DNA of 32,145 nucleotides from Gammaproteobacteria bacterium (GCA_028293765.1 JAQGOG010000175.1:1-32145), one strand, 5' to 3'; numbered from the stretch's first letter, positions 24,422 to 32,145 are shown. Notes: generated from the sequence alone by a model not told the origin. Numbers and translations are program-made.

Positions 24422-24443
24422 GTGTGTTGCAGATTCATGACGG
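24422..24443 (-). promoter_or_regulatory. Possible Pho box upstream of phoB
   Basis: On the minus strand CCGTCAT is followed 11 bp later by CTGCAAC. The first half matches the last pstS repeat exactly and the second is degenerate. It lies between tsaB and phoB, 40 bp before the phoB ATG, which fits the autoregulation known for phoB. Confidence 0.45.
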
Positions 24444-24469
24444 GACGGCAGGTTGTTGCAAATCAATGA

Positions 24470-25249
24470 CTAATGCGCCTGCCCGGGAGCTTTCCGTGGC
24501 TGTGCCACATGCGCGACATTATCGCGTAGATAGATGGGAATAGCCGCGTCCGCGCTCACGATCCTGCCGGTAGCCACGTCCGGAGCGGCGAGGACAACAA
24601 TCTCGGCGGCTCGCGGCAGGAAACGGTCATAAGGGACAGCGGCGAACAACGGACTAGCAGTCGGATGCTCGCTGCCGAGAGGCTGACTGATCGGAACCTC
24701 GCTGGCGAAAACGCCAGGAACGGCGGTCCGCAAATCGGCAGCATAGGCCCCGAAGCCTCGGCCTACGCCAACTGCGTCGGTCCAGCCTTCGGGGAGCGCG
24801 ACGCTCAGCGGTTTGCCGACATGTTCATCGCCCATGAGGACCGCGAGCATGTCCGCACCCCGCTCGAAGCATCCCCAATAGACCTCGCTCATGCGTGCGT
24901 CATTGCATACCAGAATACGGCTGACGGCCGGGTCCTGATCGAGCGCCCTTTGCGCAACGGCTCGGAGGTCCGAGACCGGGACCACCCCGACGCAGGCTCC
25001 AAAGGCGAGACCCTGCGTGACGGTCGCGGCGAGACGGACTCCCGTGAACGATCCGGGGCCGCGACCAAATGCGATCGCGTCCAGGCTGCGCAGCGTGGTA
25101 CCCGCCTCCGCGAGCAATTCATCGATCATCGGAAGGATGCGCTCGGCGTGACCTCGCTCGAGCTCGACTTCTCGGGCCAGCACCCGTCCGTCGATCATCA
25201 GGGCGGCCGAGCAGTTCTCCGTGGCCGTGTCCAGTGCCAGAATTCTCAC
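24470..25249 (-). CDS. tsaB: tRNA threonylcarbamoyladenosine biosynthesis protein TsaB
   Basis: A 259-residue ASKHA-fold partner that supports TsaD in adding threonylcarbamoyl to A37 of ANN-decoding tRNAs. It starts RILALDTATENCSAAL, has HAERILPMIDELL, the phosphate-loop-like FGRGPGSFTGVRLAATVTQG, and CNDARMSEVYWG, all typical of TsaB. It lacks TsaD's metal-binding histidines, as expected. The GTG at 25249 overlaps the helicase stop (GTGA), so they are probably coupled; tsaB also neighbours yoaA in E. coli. The C-terminus is a little longer than in E. coli (231 residues). Confidence 0.95.
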   Translation of the reverse strand: MRILALDTATENCSAALMIDGRVLAREVELERGHAERILPMIDELLAEAGTTLRSLDAIAFGRGPGSFTGVRLAATVTQGLAFGACVGVVPVSDLRAVAQRALDQDPAVSRILVCNDARMSEVYWGCFERGADMLAVLMGDEHVGKPLSVALPEGWTDAVGVGRGFGAYAADLRTAVPGVFASEVPISQPLGSEHPTASPLFAAVPYDRFLPRAAEIVVLAAPDVATGRIVSADAAIPIYLRDNVAHVAQPRKAPGQAH

Positions 25250-27270
25250 AGCTGAGTCGCGAGCCGTGCGGGCACCACGTCATGTGGTGCGTGCTTCCGA
25301 ATGAATCGTAGTGCTTCGTCACGGTCGCGCGTCGGAGCCATCGCGGGGAGCGCGGCTAGGAAGAACTGGCCGTAACCACGCCCTGTCATTCGCGGATCGC
25401 AAATGACAACCGTGCCAAAGTCGTCCTCGCTGCGAATTAAACGTCCTACACCTTGCTTGAGAGCCAATGCCGCCTCGGGAAGTTGGTAGTCGCGAAAAGC
25501 ATTGCCGCCGGTCGCCTGCAAATGGTCGATGCGTGCCCGCACCAGTGGATCCTCGGGCGAAGAGAAAGGCAGTTTCTCGATGATGACGAGGCGCAGGGCC
25601 TCACCTTTCACATCCACTCCTTCCCAGAAACTGGTCGTGCCCAGCAGGACTCCGTTACCGTCCTCACGGAATTCCGTGAGCAGTCGTTCGCGTGGTGCTT
25701 CGCCCTGCACAAACAATCGGTACGGACTTTCATTTGCCCAGCGAGCCCGCAACAGCGCCGCGCCTTGCGCCAGCGCGCGATGACTCGTGAACAGTATGAA
25801 GGCGCCGCCGCGCGCCGCGTCGATGAGAGGCACTGCTGTGTCGATCACCGCCCCCGTATATCCGGGCGAAGCGGGCTGCGGCATTCCAGTCGGCAGATAC
25901 AGGAGGCTCTGCCGCTCGTAGTCGAACGGACTTTCGATCTTGAGCGTCGGACTTTCGACCAGGCCGAGCCTGGCGGTGAAATGGCTGAAATCCTCGCCCA
26001 GGGACAGCGTCGCGGAGGTGAAGATCCAGCCGCACCGGCGTGCCTGCAGGAGCGCCAGGAAACGCGCGGAAATGTCGAACGGCATCAGGCTCAGAGCGAA
26101 ACCTCGCGGCGAAATCTCCACCGCGCGTACCCCTTCCATATCATCTACCGAGGCGATCCGCTCGAGCGCCAACACCAGATCGGCCGCCCGCTCGCTGAGC
26201 TGCGCGAGCGGGCTTTCATCGCCCAACGCTCCCAACCTGTCCTGTAACGTTTGCAGTGATTGCGCCAGGTCGTTCACCGACGCGCTCAGGTGGGAACCCA
26301 TTTCTGTCAGCGGAAAGCGTCCCAGGCGCGCGGGCAACAAGGAAGACAATCGTTGCGCGGACTGCTCCACTCCGCGGGTCGCCTCGCTGATTTCCGCGGC
26401 TGCCGCGGCTGCTTCGCTGTCCGCGGATACACGGGCGAGATGCGGGGTCAGCTCGGCCTGCGCTGCCTTTACGAGATTCTCGATCCGCCGGCTGCTGACG
26501 TTGGCGCCAAAGAATTGCGTCGCGAGATCGGGAATCTGGTGTGCCTCATCGAGGATGACCGCGTCGGCGGTGCCCAGAATGTCTCCGAAACCGTCCTCTT
26601 TCAGCGCCAGATCCGCGAGCAGCAGGTGGTGATTGACGATGACGATGTCAGCGTCCAAGGCCTCCCTACGCGCCAGCGCAACGTGGCAGCTCGACAGCTC
26701 TGGGCACTTCACGCCCAGGCAGTTGTCCCGAGTTGAGGTGACTTGTGGCCACACAGGGTTCGAGTCCGAGAGCCCGCGCACTTCGGCGAGATCACCGCTG
26801 CGCGTCGTCCGCGCCCACCGCTCGATGCGGGCGAGCATTCCACGCGGCGATGCCGAATCGTCGGCCACTGTCGAGTCGAGCGCCAGCTGCTCTCCGCCTG
26901 GCGCGCCCGCCTGCGCGATCCGATAGCGGCACAGGTAGTTCGTTCGACCCTTCAGCAAGGCGACGCGCGCGGGCCTGCCCAGAGCCGCCGCGACGAGCGG
27001 CAGATCCTTCGAGAAAAGCTGGTCCTGCAGGGTGCGAGTTCCGGTAGAGATCAACACGCGGGCGCCGCTGAGCAGCGCGGGCACGAGATATGCGAAAGTT
27101 TTGCCCGTCCCGGTGCCCGCTTCCACGATGAGCGTTTCGCGGTGCTCCAGGGCGGTCGCGACTCGCTGTGCCATGCGCAACTGTTGCCAGCGGACCTTGA
27201 AATCCGGCTGTGAGCTGGCCAGCGGGCCTCCGTGGCCGAATATGTCTTCAAGGTCCAGCATGGGCACCAT
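25246..27270 (-). CDS. yoaA: YoaA/DinG-family iron-sulfur DNA helicase
   Basis: A 674-residue superfamily 2, XPD-like 5'-3' helicase. Walker A is AGTGTGKT (51-58). Four cysteines of the Fe-S domain are C114, C184, C189 and C195 (NYLC; NCLGVKCPELSSC). The DEAH box is ILDEAHQIPD (239-248). Motif III-like FTSATLS, motif V GTTSFWEGVDVKGEALRLVI and motif VI QGVGRLIRSEDDFG complete the C-terminal domain. The family acts in replication-fork repair; YoaA in E. coli works with the HolC clamp-loader subunit. Adjacency to tsaB supports YoaA over DinG. ATG at 27270 or 27261 is plausible; the latter begins with LDLEDIFG, which looks like a usual family start. Confidence 0.93.
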   Translation of the reverse strand: MVPMLDLEDIFGHGGPLASSQPDFKVRWQQLRMAQRVATALEHRETLIVEAGTGTGKTFAYLVPALLSGARVLISTGTRTLQDQLFSKDLPLVAAALGRPARVALLKGRTNYLCRYRIAQAGAPGGEQLALDSTVADDSASPRGMLARIERWARTTRSGDLAEVRGLSDSNPVWPQVTSTRDNCLGVKCPELSSCHVALARREALDADIVIVNHHLLLADLALKEDGFGDILGTADAVILDEAHQIPDLATQFFGANVSSRRIENLVKAAQAELTPHLARVSADSEAAAAAAEISEATRGVEQSAQRLSSLLPARLGRFPLTEMGSHLSASVNDLAQSLQTLQDRLGALGDESPLAQLSERAADLVLALERIASVDDMEGVRAVEISPRGFALSLMPFDISARFLALLQARRCGWIFTSATLSLGEDFSHFTARLGLVESPTLKIESPFDYERQSLLYLPTGMPQPASPGYTGAVIDTAVPLIDAARGGAFILFTSHRALAQGAALLRARWANESPYRLFVQGEAPRERLLTEFREDGNGVLLGTTSFWEGVDVKGEALRLVIIEKLPFSSPEDPLVRARIDHLQATGGNAFRDYQLPEAALALKQGVGRLIRSEDDFGTVVICDPRMTGRGYGQFFLAALPAMAPTRDRDEALRFIRKHAPHDVVPARLATQL

Positions 27271-27382
27271 GATAGCGGCCGGCTGGGCCGCCCGTGCGAA
27301 GGCGTAAGGGGGAGTACCGTACGGTAATGGAACAAAATGGGGGCTTTTATCCTACTTATGAAGGCATCCAGACCACCCCCGC

Positions 27383-27388
27383 TATACT
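27383..27388 (+). promoter_or_regulatory. Possible -10 element upstream of pckG
   Basis: TATACT in the 248-bp gap between the divergent helicase and pckG genes. No good -35 hexamer is found at 17 bp; TTATGA is about 22 bp upstream. It is the best -10 candidate here, with a leader of about 125 bp. Confidence 0.35.
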
Positions 27389-27518
27389 CGGTCATTCGGG
27401 GTTGCCCGGGAGCCTGTCTGACTCATGGGCGCCGTCGCGAGCTCCCAGGCGCACTCGATACTGCCCGCGGCAAAACGACCTCGCTGAAGGCCGTGCCGCC
27501 GAATATGAGGATCTGTGG

Positions 27519-29291
27519 ATGGCCACCGCTGCACACATGCTGACCCCGCTGGCCCAGTTGAGCCCCGCCGTGGCCGATTGGGTGGCTTCGGTACGCGAGC
27601 TCACGCAGGCTCGTGCGATTCACTGGTGTGATGGGTCTGACGCGGAAACGCGTGAGCTGACCACGAAACTGCTGCGGGAAGGCGAGCTGAAACCGCTCAA
27701 CCCGGAGTTCTTCCCCGGCTGCAATCTGGCTCGCTCGGCTGCGAGCGACGTCGCGCGGGTCGAGCATCTCACCTACATCTGCACCCGCTCGCAGGAAGAT
27801 GCGGGGCCGAATAACCACTGGATGGCCCCCGATCAGGCGCACGCCAAAATGCGCGATCTGTTCCGCGGCTGCATGCGCGAACGGACGCTGTACGTCATTC
27901 CGTATTGCATGGGCCCCATCGACTCGCCGCTTTCGCGTTTTGGCGTTGAGATCACCGACAGCCCCTACGTTGTCCTGAACATGATCATCATGACGCGTGT
28001 CGGACGCGCGGCCCTCGAGCGCATCGCCACCGACGGCAACTTCGTACGCGGCCTGCATTCGATCGGTGAGCTCGATCCCGAGCGTCGCTTCATCATGCAC
28101 TTCCCGGAAGAGCTCTCGATCGAAAGCTTCGGCTCCGGTTATGGTGGCAACGCCCTGCTCGGCAAGAAGTGCCATGCGCTGCGCATTGCAAGCTACCAGG
28201 CGCGCACGGAAGGCTGGCTAGCCGAGCACATGCTGATCGTCGGCCTGCAGAATCCGAAGGGCGAAACGCACTACATAGCGTGCGCCTTCCCCTCGGCGTG
28301 CGGAAAGACAAATCTTGCGATGCTGATTCCGCCGGACTCCCTGCCGGGCTGGAAGGTGTTTACGGTCGGCGATGACATCGCCTGGCTGCATCCCGGCGCG
28401 GATGGGCGTCTGTGGGCGATCAACCCGGAGGCAGGCTATTTCGGCGTGGTTCCGGGAACGAATCCCGAAACCAACCGCAATGCGTACGACATGATCCGGC
28501 GCGACACGTTGTTCACCAACGTCGCGCTCACCGCCGACAATCAGCCGTGGTGGGAAGGTCTGTCGACGGGAAAGCCCGTGATCGATTGGCAAGGGCGCCC
28601 GTACGATCCGACGCGCGGCCCGGCTGCACACCCGAACTCCCGTTTTACCGTGTCCGCAAAGCGGAACCCCAGCTACTCACCGCGCGCGGAAGACCCGCGC
28701 GGTGTGCCGATTAGCGCGATCGTGTTCGGCGGTCGACGCCGCGAAGTCGCCCCGCTCGTTTACGAAGCGCGGGACTGGAAGCATGGCGTCCTGGTTGGCG
28801 CGTCCGTCGCTTCCGAAACGACCGCCGCGGCGGTTGGACAGGTCGGCGTCGTACGCCGCGACCCGATGGCGATGCAGCCGTTCTGCGGCTATAACTTCGC
28901 GGACTACTGGCAGCACTGGTTCAACGTCGGCGCGAAGTTAGCGCGCCCCCCGCGCATCTATCACGTCAACTGGTTCCGCCGCGACGCGCAGAACAAGTTC
29001 CTCTGGCCTGGCTACGGCGAGAATCTGCGCGTGCTGGCCTGGATGCTGGATCGTTGCGCCGGCAATGCGGGCGCGACCGACTCAGCGATCGGACGCCTGC
29101 CCCGGCCTGAAGACCTGAACACGACCGGACTCGACGTCAGTGCGGATGCGCTCCGCGCACTGCTCACCGTGGATCCCGCGTCGTGGCGTAAAGAAGTCGC
29201 GGAAATGCGCACCTACCTCGAGCAGTATGGAAGCCGCCTGCCGGCTGAGCTCGTCGAGGAATTGAAGATTACGGAAGGCCGGCTCGCCTAG
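27519..29291 (+). CDS. pckG: Phosphoenolpyruvate carboxykinase (GTP)
   Basis: A 590-residue cytoplasmic enzyme forming PEP and CO2 from oxaloacetate with GTP, the entry to gluconeogenesis. The start at 27519 (MATAAHMLTPL) has GAGGA upstream; the frame is open further but those codons are not family-like. Key motifs: PNNHW near the start, SGYGGNALLGKKCHALRIAS, the kinase-1 loop FPSACGKTNLAML with the reactive Cys, kinase-2 VGDDIAWL, NPEAGYFGVVPGTN, IVFGGRRREVAPLV and the nucleotide-site FCGYNFADYWQHW. The GTP class is clear from these and from the length. It stands alone, divergent from the helicase and convergent with the cyclase gene. Confidence 0.96.
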   Translation: MATAAHMLTPLAQLSPAVADWVASVRELTQARAIHWCDGSDAETRELTTKLLREGELKPLNPEFFPGCNLARSAASDVARVEHLTYICTRSQEDAGPNNHWMAPDQAHAKMRDLFRGCMRERTLYVIPYCMGPIDSPLSRFGVEITDSPYVVLNMIIMTRVGRAALERIATDGNFVRGLHSIGELDPERRFIMHFPEELSIESFGSGYGGNALLGKKCHALRIASYQARTEGWLAEHMLIVGLQNPKGETHYIACAFPSACGKTNLAMLIPPDSLPGWKVFTVGDDIAWLHPGADGRLWAINPEAGYFGVVPGTNPETNRNAYDMIRRDTLFTNVALTADNQPWWEGLSTGKPVIDWQGRPYDPTRGPAAHPNSRFTVSAKRNPSYSPRAEDPRGVPISAIVFGGRRREVAPLVYEARDWKHGVLVGASVASETTAAAVGQVGVVRRDPMAMQPFCGYNFADYWQHWFNVGAKLARPPRIYHVNWFRRDAQNKFLWPGYGENLRVLAWMLDRCAGNAGATDSAIGRLPRPEDLNTTGLDVSADALRALLTVDPASWRKEVAEMRTYLEQYGSRLPAELVEELKITEGRLA

Positions 29292-29310
29292 GAGGCAGCC
29301 CACCCTCGTG

Positions 29311-29330
29311 GGCGCCGGGCCGACGGCGCC
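29311..29330. terminator. GC-rich hairpin after pckG
   Basis: GGCGCCG and CGGCGCC with a 6-nt loop, about 20 bp past the pckG stop. There is no T-tract, so it is a weak or Rho-assisted terminator at best. The rest of the 176-bp gap to the convergent cyclase gene shows nothing else clear. Confidence 0.35.
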
Positions 29331-29467
29331 GCCACCCACTCGGGATCACACACGACTGGCCCGTGGCACTCGTTTGCCTCCGCTGGCCAGCAGCGCGCCG
29401 CCTTGCATTGACACTGGCGGCTGGGGGCGCGCGGTGATGTTCACGAGCCGGGTGGGCTCTGGAGCCT

Positions 29468-30370
29468 TCAGCTCTCTTCGTGAACGAAGCGAATGGTTTG
29501 GGGGGAGTCGTGCTCCGGCAGGCGCCCCAGGCCGATGGTTCCCTCGCCCTTGATCTGCAGGCTGTCCCGACGCACGAACGACTCCTCGCCGCCCGCGGTC
29601 TGCACGAACGTGCCGTTGGTGCTCTGGTCGATCAGCACGAATTTGTTCCGGTTGAGCTCGATGCGGGCGTGCAGGCGTGAGATCAGGTTGCCCTTGATGA
29701 CGACGTCGTTGTCTTCCGCGCGCCCGATCGTGATGCTCGAATGCTGCTCATCGATGACCAGATCGCGATCCTGGCAACGGATGCGCAGGCGCATGAGCCG
29801 CACCGGACGCGCATTCATCGAAATCGCCGGCACCATGCTCGTGACGTCCTCCGACTGCCACAGCACTTCGTAGAGAGTGACCTCGTTCCCCTGCCCCTTC
29901 AACATGGCGACATCGATCTGGCGGCAAGAGGCACGCCACTCGGGTGAAAGGCGCTCTACCGTCGCCGCGGTCGTAATGATCTGCCCCGCCTTCGCCTGGC
30001 TCGTCATGCGATTCGCGGTGTGCACCGTGGAGCCGAAAACGTCCCGATTCTCGAGCATCACTGGACCGTAGTGACAGCCAATCCGGATGGAGACGGGCTG
30101 GCCGTCGACCTTGAGCTGGGCGTGGGTGGAGATTTGCTGCTGCATCTGCGCTGCAGCATTCAGGGCCTCATCGGCGCTGGGGAAGGTGGCCATGACCTCG
30201 TCGCCCATGGTCTTGATGACGGTGCCCTGGCGCTGCTCCGTTGCACTGCGCATCACATCAATGCAGATCGCCACCATGTCGCGCGCGCGCAGATCGCCCA
30301 TGAGCTCATAGAGCCGGGTCGAGCCGACGACGTCGGCAAACAGTATGGCTAGTTCGATATCCTTGCCCAT
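29468..30370 (-). CDS. Class III adenylate/guanylate cyclase domain fused to an FHA domain
   Basis: A 300-residue soluble protein. Residues 1-175 form a class III nucleotidyl cyclase catalytic domain: metal-binding D13 in LFADVVGSTRL, adenine-type Lys K53 and second metal Asp D57 in IKTMGDEVMATF, Asp D110 in DVFGST and transition-state Arg R121. The usual Asn of the VNxAxR motif is His here (VHTANR, H117), so activity may be reduced or altered. Residues 190-285 form an FHA phosphothreonine-binding domain: IGRAEDNDVVI, SRLHARIE and DQSTNGTFV. The likely role is cAMP synthesis controlled by, or localised through, a phosphorylated partner. No kinase or phosphatase gene is adjacent. The start ATG at 30370 has a TATAAT 64 bp upstream. 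Confidence 0.92.
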   Translation of the reverse strand: MGKDIELAILFADVVGSTRLYELMGDLRARDMVAICIDVMRSATEQRQGTVIKTMGDEVMATFPSADEALNAAAQMQQQISTHAQLKVDGQPVSIRIGCHYGPVMLENRDVFGSTVHTANRMTSQAKAGQIITTAATVERLSPEWRASCRQIDVAMLKGQGNEVTLYEVLWQSEDVTSMVPAISMNARPVRLMRLRIRCQDRDLVIDEQHSSITIGRAEDNDVVIKGNLISRLHARIELNRNKFVLIDQSTNGTFVQTAGGEESFVRRDSLQIKGEGTIGLGRLPEHDSPQTIRFVHEES

Positions 30371-30433
30371 CTAGTGCGCAGCTGACCGCAGCCGCCGGGA
30401 TGCAAACCCCGGACAGCAGAGCGACAGCCCGGG

Positions 30434-30439
30434 ATTATA
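30434..30439 (-). promoter_or_regulatory. -10 element for the FHA-cyclase gene
   Basis: A perfect TATAAT on the minus strand, 64 bp before the cyclase ATG. No close match to TTGACA occurs at 16-18 bp, so the promoter may be weak or activator-dependent. Confidence 0.5.
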
Positions 30440-30583
30440 CGCGAGCAGCTTACCCCCGCTACCGATACAGCTGGCGCTTGAGCAGCTTTTAGCTCGGTCG
30501 CCGTTGTGAGACAGGCGCGATGGGACGCAATTGACGCGCGCGAAGGCCCGAGCGATGCGCGGTCGCCGAAGTCGCGAAATCCA

Positions 30584-30612
30584 GGCTTGAGCGCCCTCAA
30601 GCCGGCTTTTTT
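30584..30612 (+). terminator. Intrinsic terminator with no known plus-strand gene
   Basis: GGCTTGAG and CTCAAGCC pair perfectly around CGCC; after GGC comes a run of six T. The polarity fits plus-strand transcripts only. dusA and the cyclase gene are both on the minus strand, where the hairpin lacks a T-tract. A short RNA ending here is possible. Confidence 0.65.
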
Positions 30613-30635
30613 GTGCGCGCAAATGACTAGCTTGG

Positions 30636-31694
30636 CTAAAGTGCGCGAATGCCCGGAATTGCGCGGCGAAACAGCTCCGGGCCTGCCTCGGGAGCTCGAG
30701 CACCTTCGCTCAGGGTCCGGCGGTACTCGCGAGCGCCTGGCTCCCCGCCATAAAGGCCGAGCATGTGCCGAGCGATCGCCGAGAGGCGATCGCCGCGTGC
30801 GAGCTCGCGCGCCGCGTAGCGCGCCATGCGATCCAGCAGCTCCTCACGCGATGGCGTTTCAGGCGAACCGGGGTGCAGCGCTCGGTCTACCTCGGCGAGC
30901 ACGAAGGGCCGGTGGTAGGCCTCGCGGCCCAGCATCACCCCGTCGGACCAACTCAACGCCTCACTCACCGAAGCCGCATCGCGAAAGCCGCCGTTCACAA
31001 TGAGCGGGAGCTCCGGGAAGGCGAGCTTCAAGCCCTTCACGACATCGTAGCGAAGCGGCGGGACTTCACGGTTATCTTTCGGCGACAGGCCGCCGAGAAC
31101 GGCTTTGCGTGCGTGCACGATGGCCACTGCGCAGCCTGCATCGCGCACGCTTCGCACAAACTCATGCAGTGCTTCGAAGTCCGCCTCGTCGAACTTCGCG
31201 ACGGCGTTGCGAACCTCTCTCCCGGCGGCACTAACCACTCCAACACGCATTTTCACCGTGACGGGCACACTGACACGCGCGCGCATCTCGGCTACGCAAT
31301 CCGCAACTCTCGCCGGCTCCAGCATCAGACACGCGCCGAACGCTCCGCTCGCCACGCGATCGCTCGGGCAGCCGCAGTTGAGATTGATCTCATCGTACCC
31401 GGCCTCCTCGCCGGCCTTGGCCGCCGCCGCAAGGTCACTCGGGTCGCTGCCTCCCAACTGCAGAGCGACGGGATGCTCTTCCGGGTCGAACGCCAGCAGG
31501 CGCTCTCGGTTACCCCGCAGGATCGCCGCGGCCGTGATCATCTCGGTATAGAGCAGCGCGTGCGGGGAGAAGCCGCGCAGGAAGTAGCGGCAGTGGCGGT
31601 CGGTCCAGTCCATCATGGGTGCTACCGACACCTTTCGATCAATCAAAGTGCTTTGATTGTCGAGAGAATTGCCTTTTTTTAAAGGGTTTTCCAT
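30636..31694 (-). CDS. dusA: tRNA-dihydrouridine synthase A
   Basis: A 352-residue FMN enzyme reducing uridines 20/20a in the tRNA D-loop. Hallmarks: SVAPMMDWTDRHCRYFLR at about 23-40, EMITAAAILRG, PVALQLGGSDP, catalytic C109 within NLNCGCPSDRV, and the FMN-site stretches KMRVGV and VNGGFRD. The conserved protein starts near residue 20. The first 20 residues (MENPLKKGNSLDNQSTLIDR) are encoded by AT-richer DNA without a clear ribosome site and may have been supplied by the mobile element inserted upstream. A GTG near residue 22 is another possible start. An integrase gene begins 105 bp away on the other strand. Confidence 0.94.
   Translation of the reverse strand: MENPLKKGNSLDNQSTLIDRKVSVAPMMDWTDRHCRYFLRGFSPHALLYTEMITAAAILRGNRERLLAFDPEEHPVALQLGGSDPSDLAAAAKAGEEAGYDEINLNCGCPSDRVASGAFGACLMLEPARVADCVAEMRARVSVPVTVKMRVGVVSAAGREVRNAVAKFDEADFEALHEFVRSVRDAGCAVAIVHARKAVLGGLSPKDNREVPPLRYDVVKGLKLAFPELPLIVNGGFRDAASVSEALSWSDGVMLGREAYHRPFVLAEVDRALHPGSPETPSREELLDRMARYAARELARGDRLSAIARHMLGLYGGEPGAREYRRTLSEGARAPEAGPELFRRAIPGIRAL
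31640..31659. repeat. Perfect inverted repeat in the 5' end of dusA
   Basis: CAATCAAAG and CTTTGATTG are separated by two bases, within codons of about residues 12-18 of dusA. It lies where the GC-rich dusA sequence turns AT-rich, so it could be part of an attachment site or an integrase-binding core. This is inferred from position. Confidence 0.45.
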
Positions 31695-31747
31695 GCGCGG
31701 TGTTTAGGCGGGATTTATGTACATTTGTGCTAATTTATCACTTGCGG

Positions 31748-31783
31748 AGGCTACGTAAAGGCTACGACAATTCACCGTAGCCT
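31748..31783. repeat. Direct and inverted AGGCTACG repeats before the integrase gene
   Basis: AGGCTACG occurs at 31748-31755 and 31759-31766 in direct orientation, and its complement CGTAGCCT at 31776-31783. The direct copies are 11 bp apart. The cluster ends 15 bp before the integrase ATG and could be arm-type integrase sites or an operator controlling integrase expression. Confidence 0.5.
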
Positions 31784-31798
31784 CAGAGGTAACTCAGC

Positions 31799-32145
31799 AT
31801 GGCTCACATACTCGTCCGGAAATACCCGTCGGGATTGATTCGCTACACGGCGAACATTCGGATCCGAAAAGGAACGCGCGTCATCCATCGGGAGGCCAAG
31901 ACCTTCACGTATCGCGCCGCGGCCGAGAAATGGGCCAAAAGCCGCGAGGTCGCGCTGGAGGACCCTACGGCCTTGATTCGCGTTCAACATGGCGCGCCCA
32001 TGCTGAGCGAACTTATCCGCTGGTACATCGACACGTTCGAGACCATCTCCAAGTGGCAGCGCGGGAAGCAGACTCATCTGCAGTTCCTAGAGAAACACCC
32101 CATCGGCCGGAGCAACGCACTACTGCTCACACCATCGGTTCTAAT
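31799..32145 (+). CDS. Tyrosine-type phage integrase, N-terminal part (cut by window edge)
   Basis: The frame opens at the ATG at 31799, with GAGG nine bases upstream, and stays open to the window end (115 codons). It starts MAHILVRKYPSGLIRYTANI and continues with IHREAKTFTYRAAAEKWAKSRE, a pattern typical of phage/ICE integrases (XXKRxSGxWxAxIRxKG...KTFxTxxxAExWA), followed by the SAM-like DNA-binding region beginning LSELIRWYIDTFE. The catalytic R-H-R-Y domain is beyond the edge, so the class is an inference. Its place 105 bp from dusA, transcribed away from it, matches the arrangement of integrases that target the dusA 5' end. Confidence 0.78.
   Translation, partial: MAHILVRKYPSGLIRYTANIRIRKGTRVIHREAKTFTYRAAAEKWAKSREVALEDPTALIRVQHGAPMLSELIRWYIDTFETISKWQRGKQTHLQFLEKHPIGRSNALLLTPSVL

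Noticed and set aside
31772..32077. Minus-strand 101-codon frame at the right edge
   Set aside because: It is antisense to the integrase frame, which has a ribosome site and recognisable integrase N-terminal pattern.
1..32145. CRISPR arrays, rRNA, tRNA or complete insertion sequences
   Set aside because: No regularly spaced repeats, no tRNA-like cloverleaf or rRNA sequence, and no transposase gene were seen when reading both strands; a covariance-model search would be the decisive check.

Overview
The window looks like chromosomal DNA of a GC-rich gammaproteobacterium. The housekeeping set (dapE, dsbB, tsaB next to a YoaA helicase, phoB/phoR, dusA, GTP-type pckG) fits a Xanthomonadales/Nevskiales/Steroidobacter-like lineage. 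That placement rests on gene content and remembered family features; no search was run.

Region 1 (about 1-9690, all minus strand) is an envelope-stress or efflux locus built around two paralogous OmpR-type two-component systems. The complete pair, regulator 8928-9608 and sensor 7504-8931, is followed by a secreted protein and a multi-pass membrane protein, both unrecognised. A second, very similar regulator (4911-5591) follows. Its kinase is reduced to a 77-residue C-terminal stub, which overlaps a membrane-fusion protein, an RraA-like protein and an RND pump that runs off the window start. Three near-identical, 11-bp-phased operator-like blocks sit upstream of the two regulators and of the secreted-protein gene, which suggests one shared regulon.

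Region 2 (about 9900-24450) is a phosphate-starvation island. Pho boxes with three 11-bp repeats precede a DcaP-like porin and pstS. The pst operon reads pstS, hairpin/attenuator, pstC, pstA, pstB, a second pstB, phoU. After dapE comes a compact minus-strand operon: a PlcP-like phosphoesterase, an Agt-like glycosyltransferase, a second phoU and dsbB. PlcP and Agt are known in other bacteria to replace phospholipids with glycolipids when phosphate is short. phoB-phoR lie next to it, so uptake, sensing, outer-membrane entry and probable lipid remodelling are encoded together.

Region 3 (about 24470-31694) is mostly housekeeping: tsaB, a YoaA/DinG-family helicase, pckG, a class III nucleotidyl cyclase fused to an FHA domain, and dusA. 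The cyclase has a histidine where the catalytic asparagine is usual. A good plus-strand intrinsic terminator at 30584-30612 has no plus-strand gene before it.

Region 4 (31695-32145) is AT-richer DNA with inverted and direct repeats, followed by the start of a phage-type integrase gene beside the 5' end of dusA. The 5' end of dusA is a known integration hotspot, so a mobile element probably begins here and continues beyond the window.

No rRNA, tRNA, CRISPR array or complete insertion sequence was seen.
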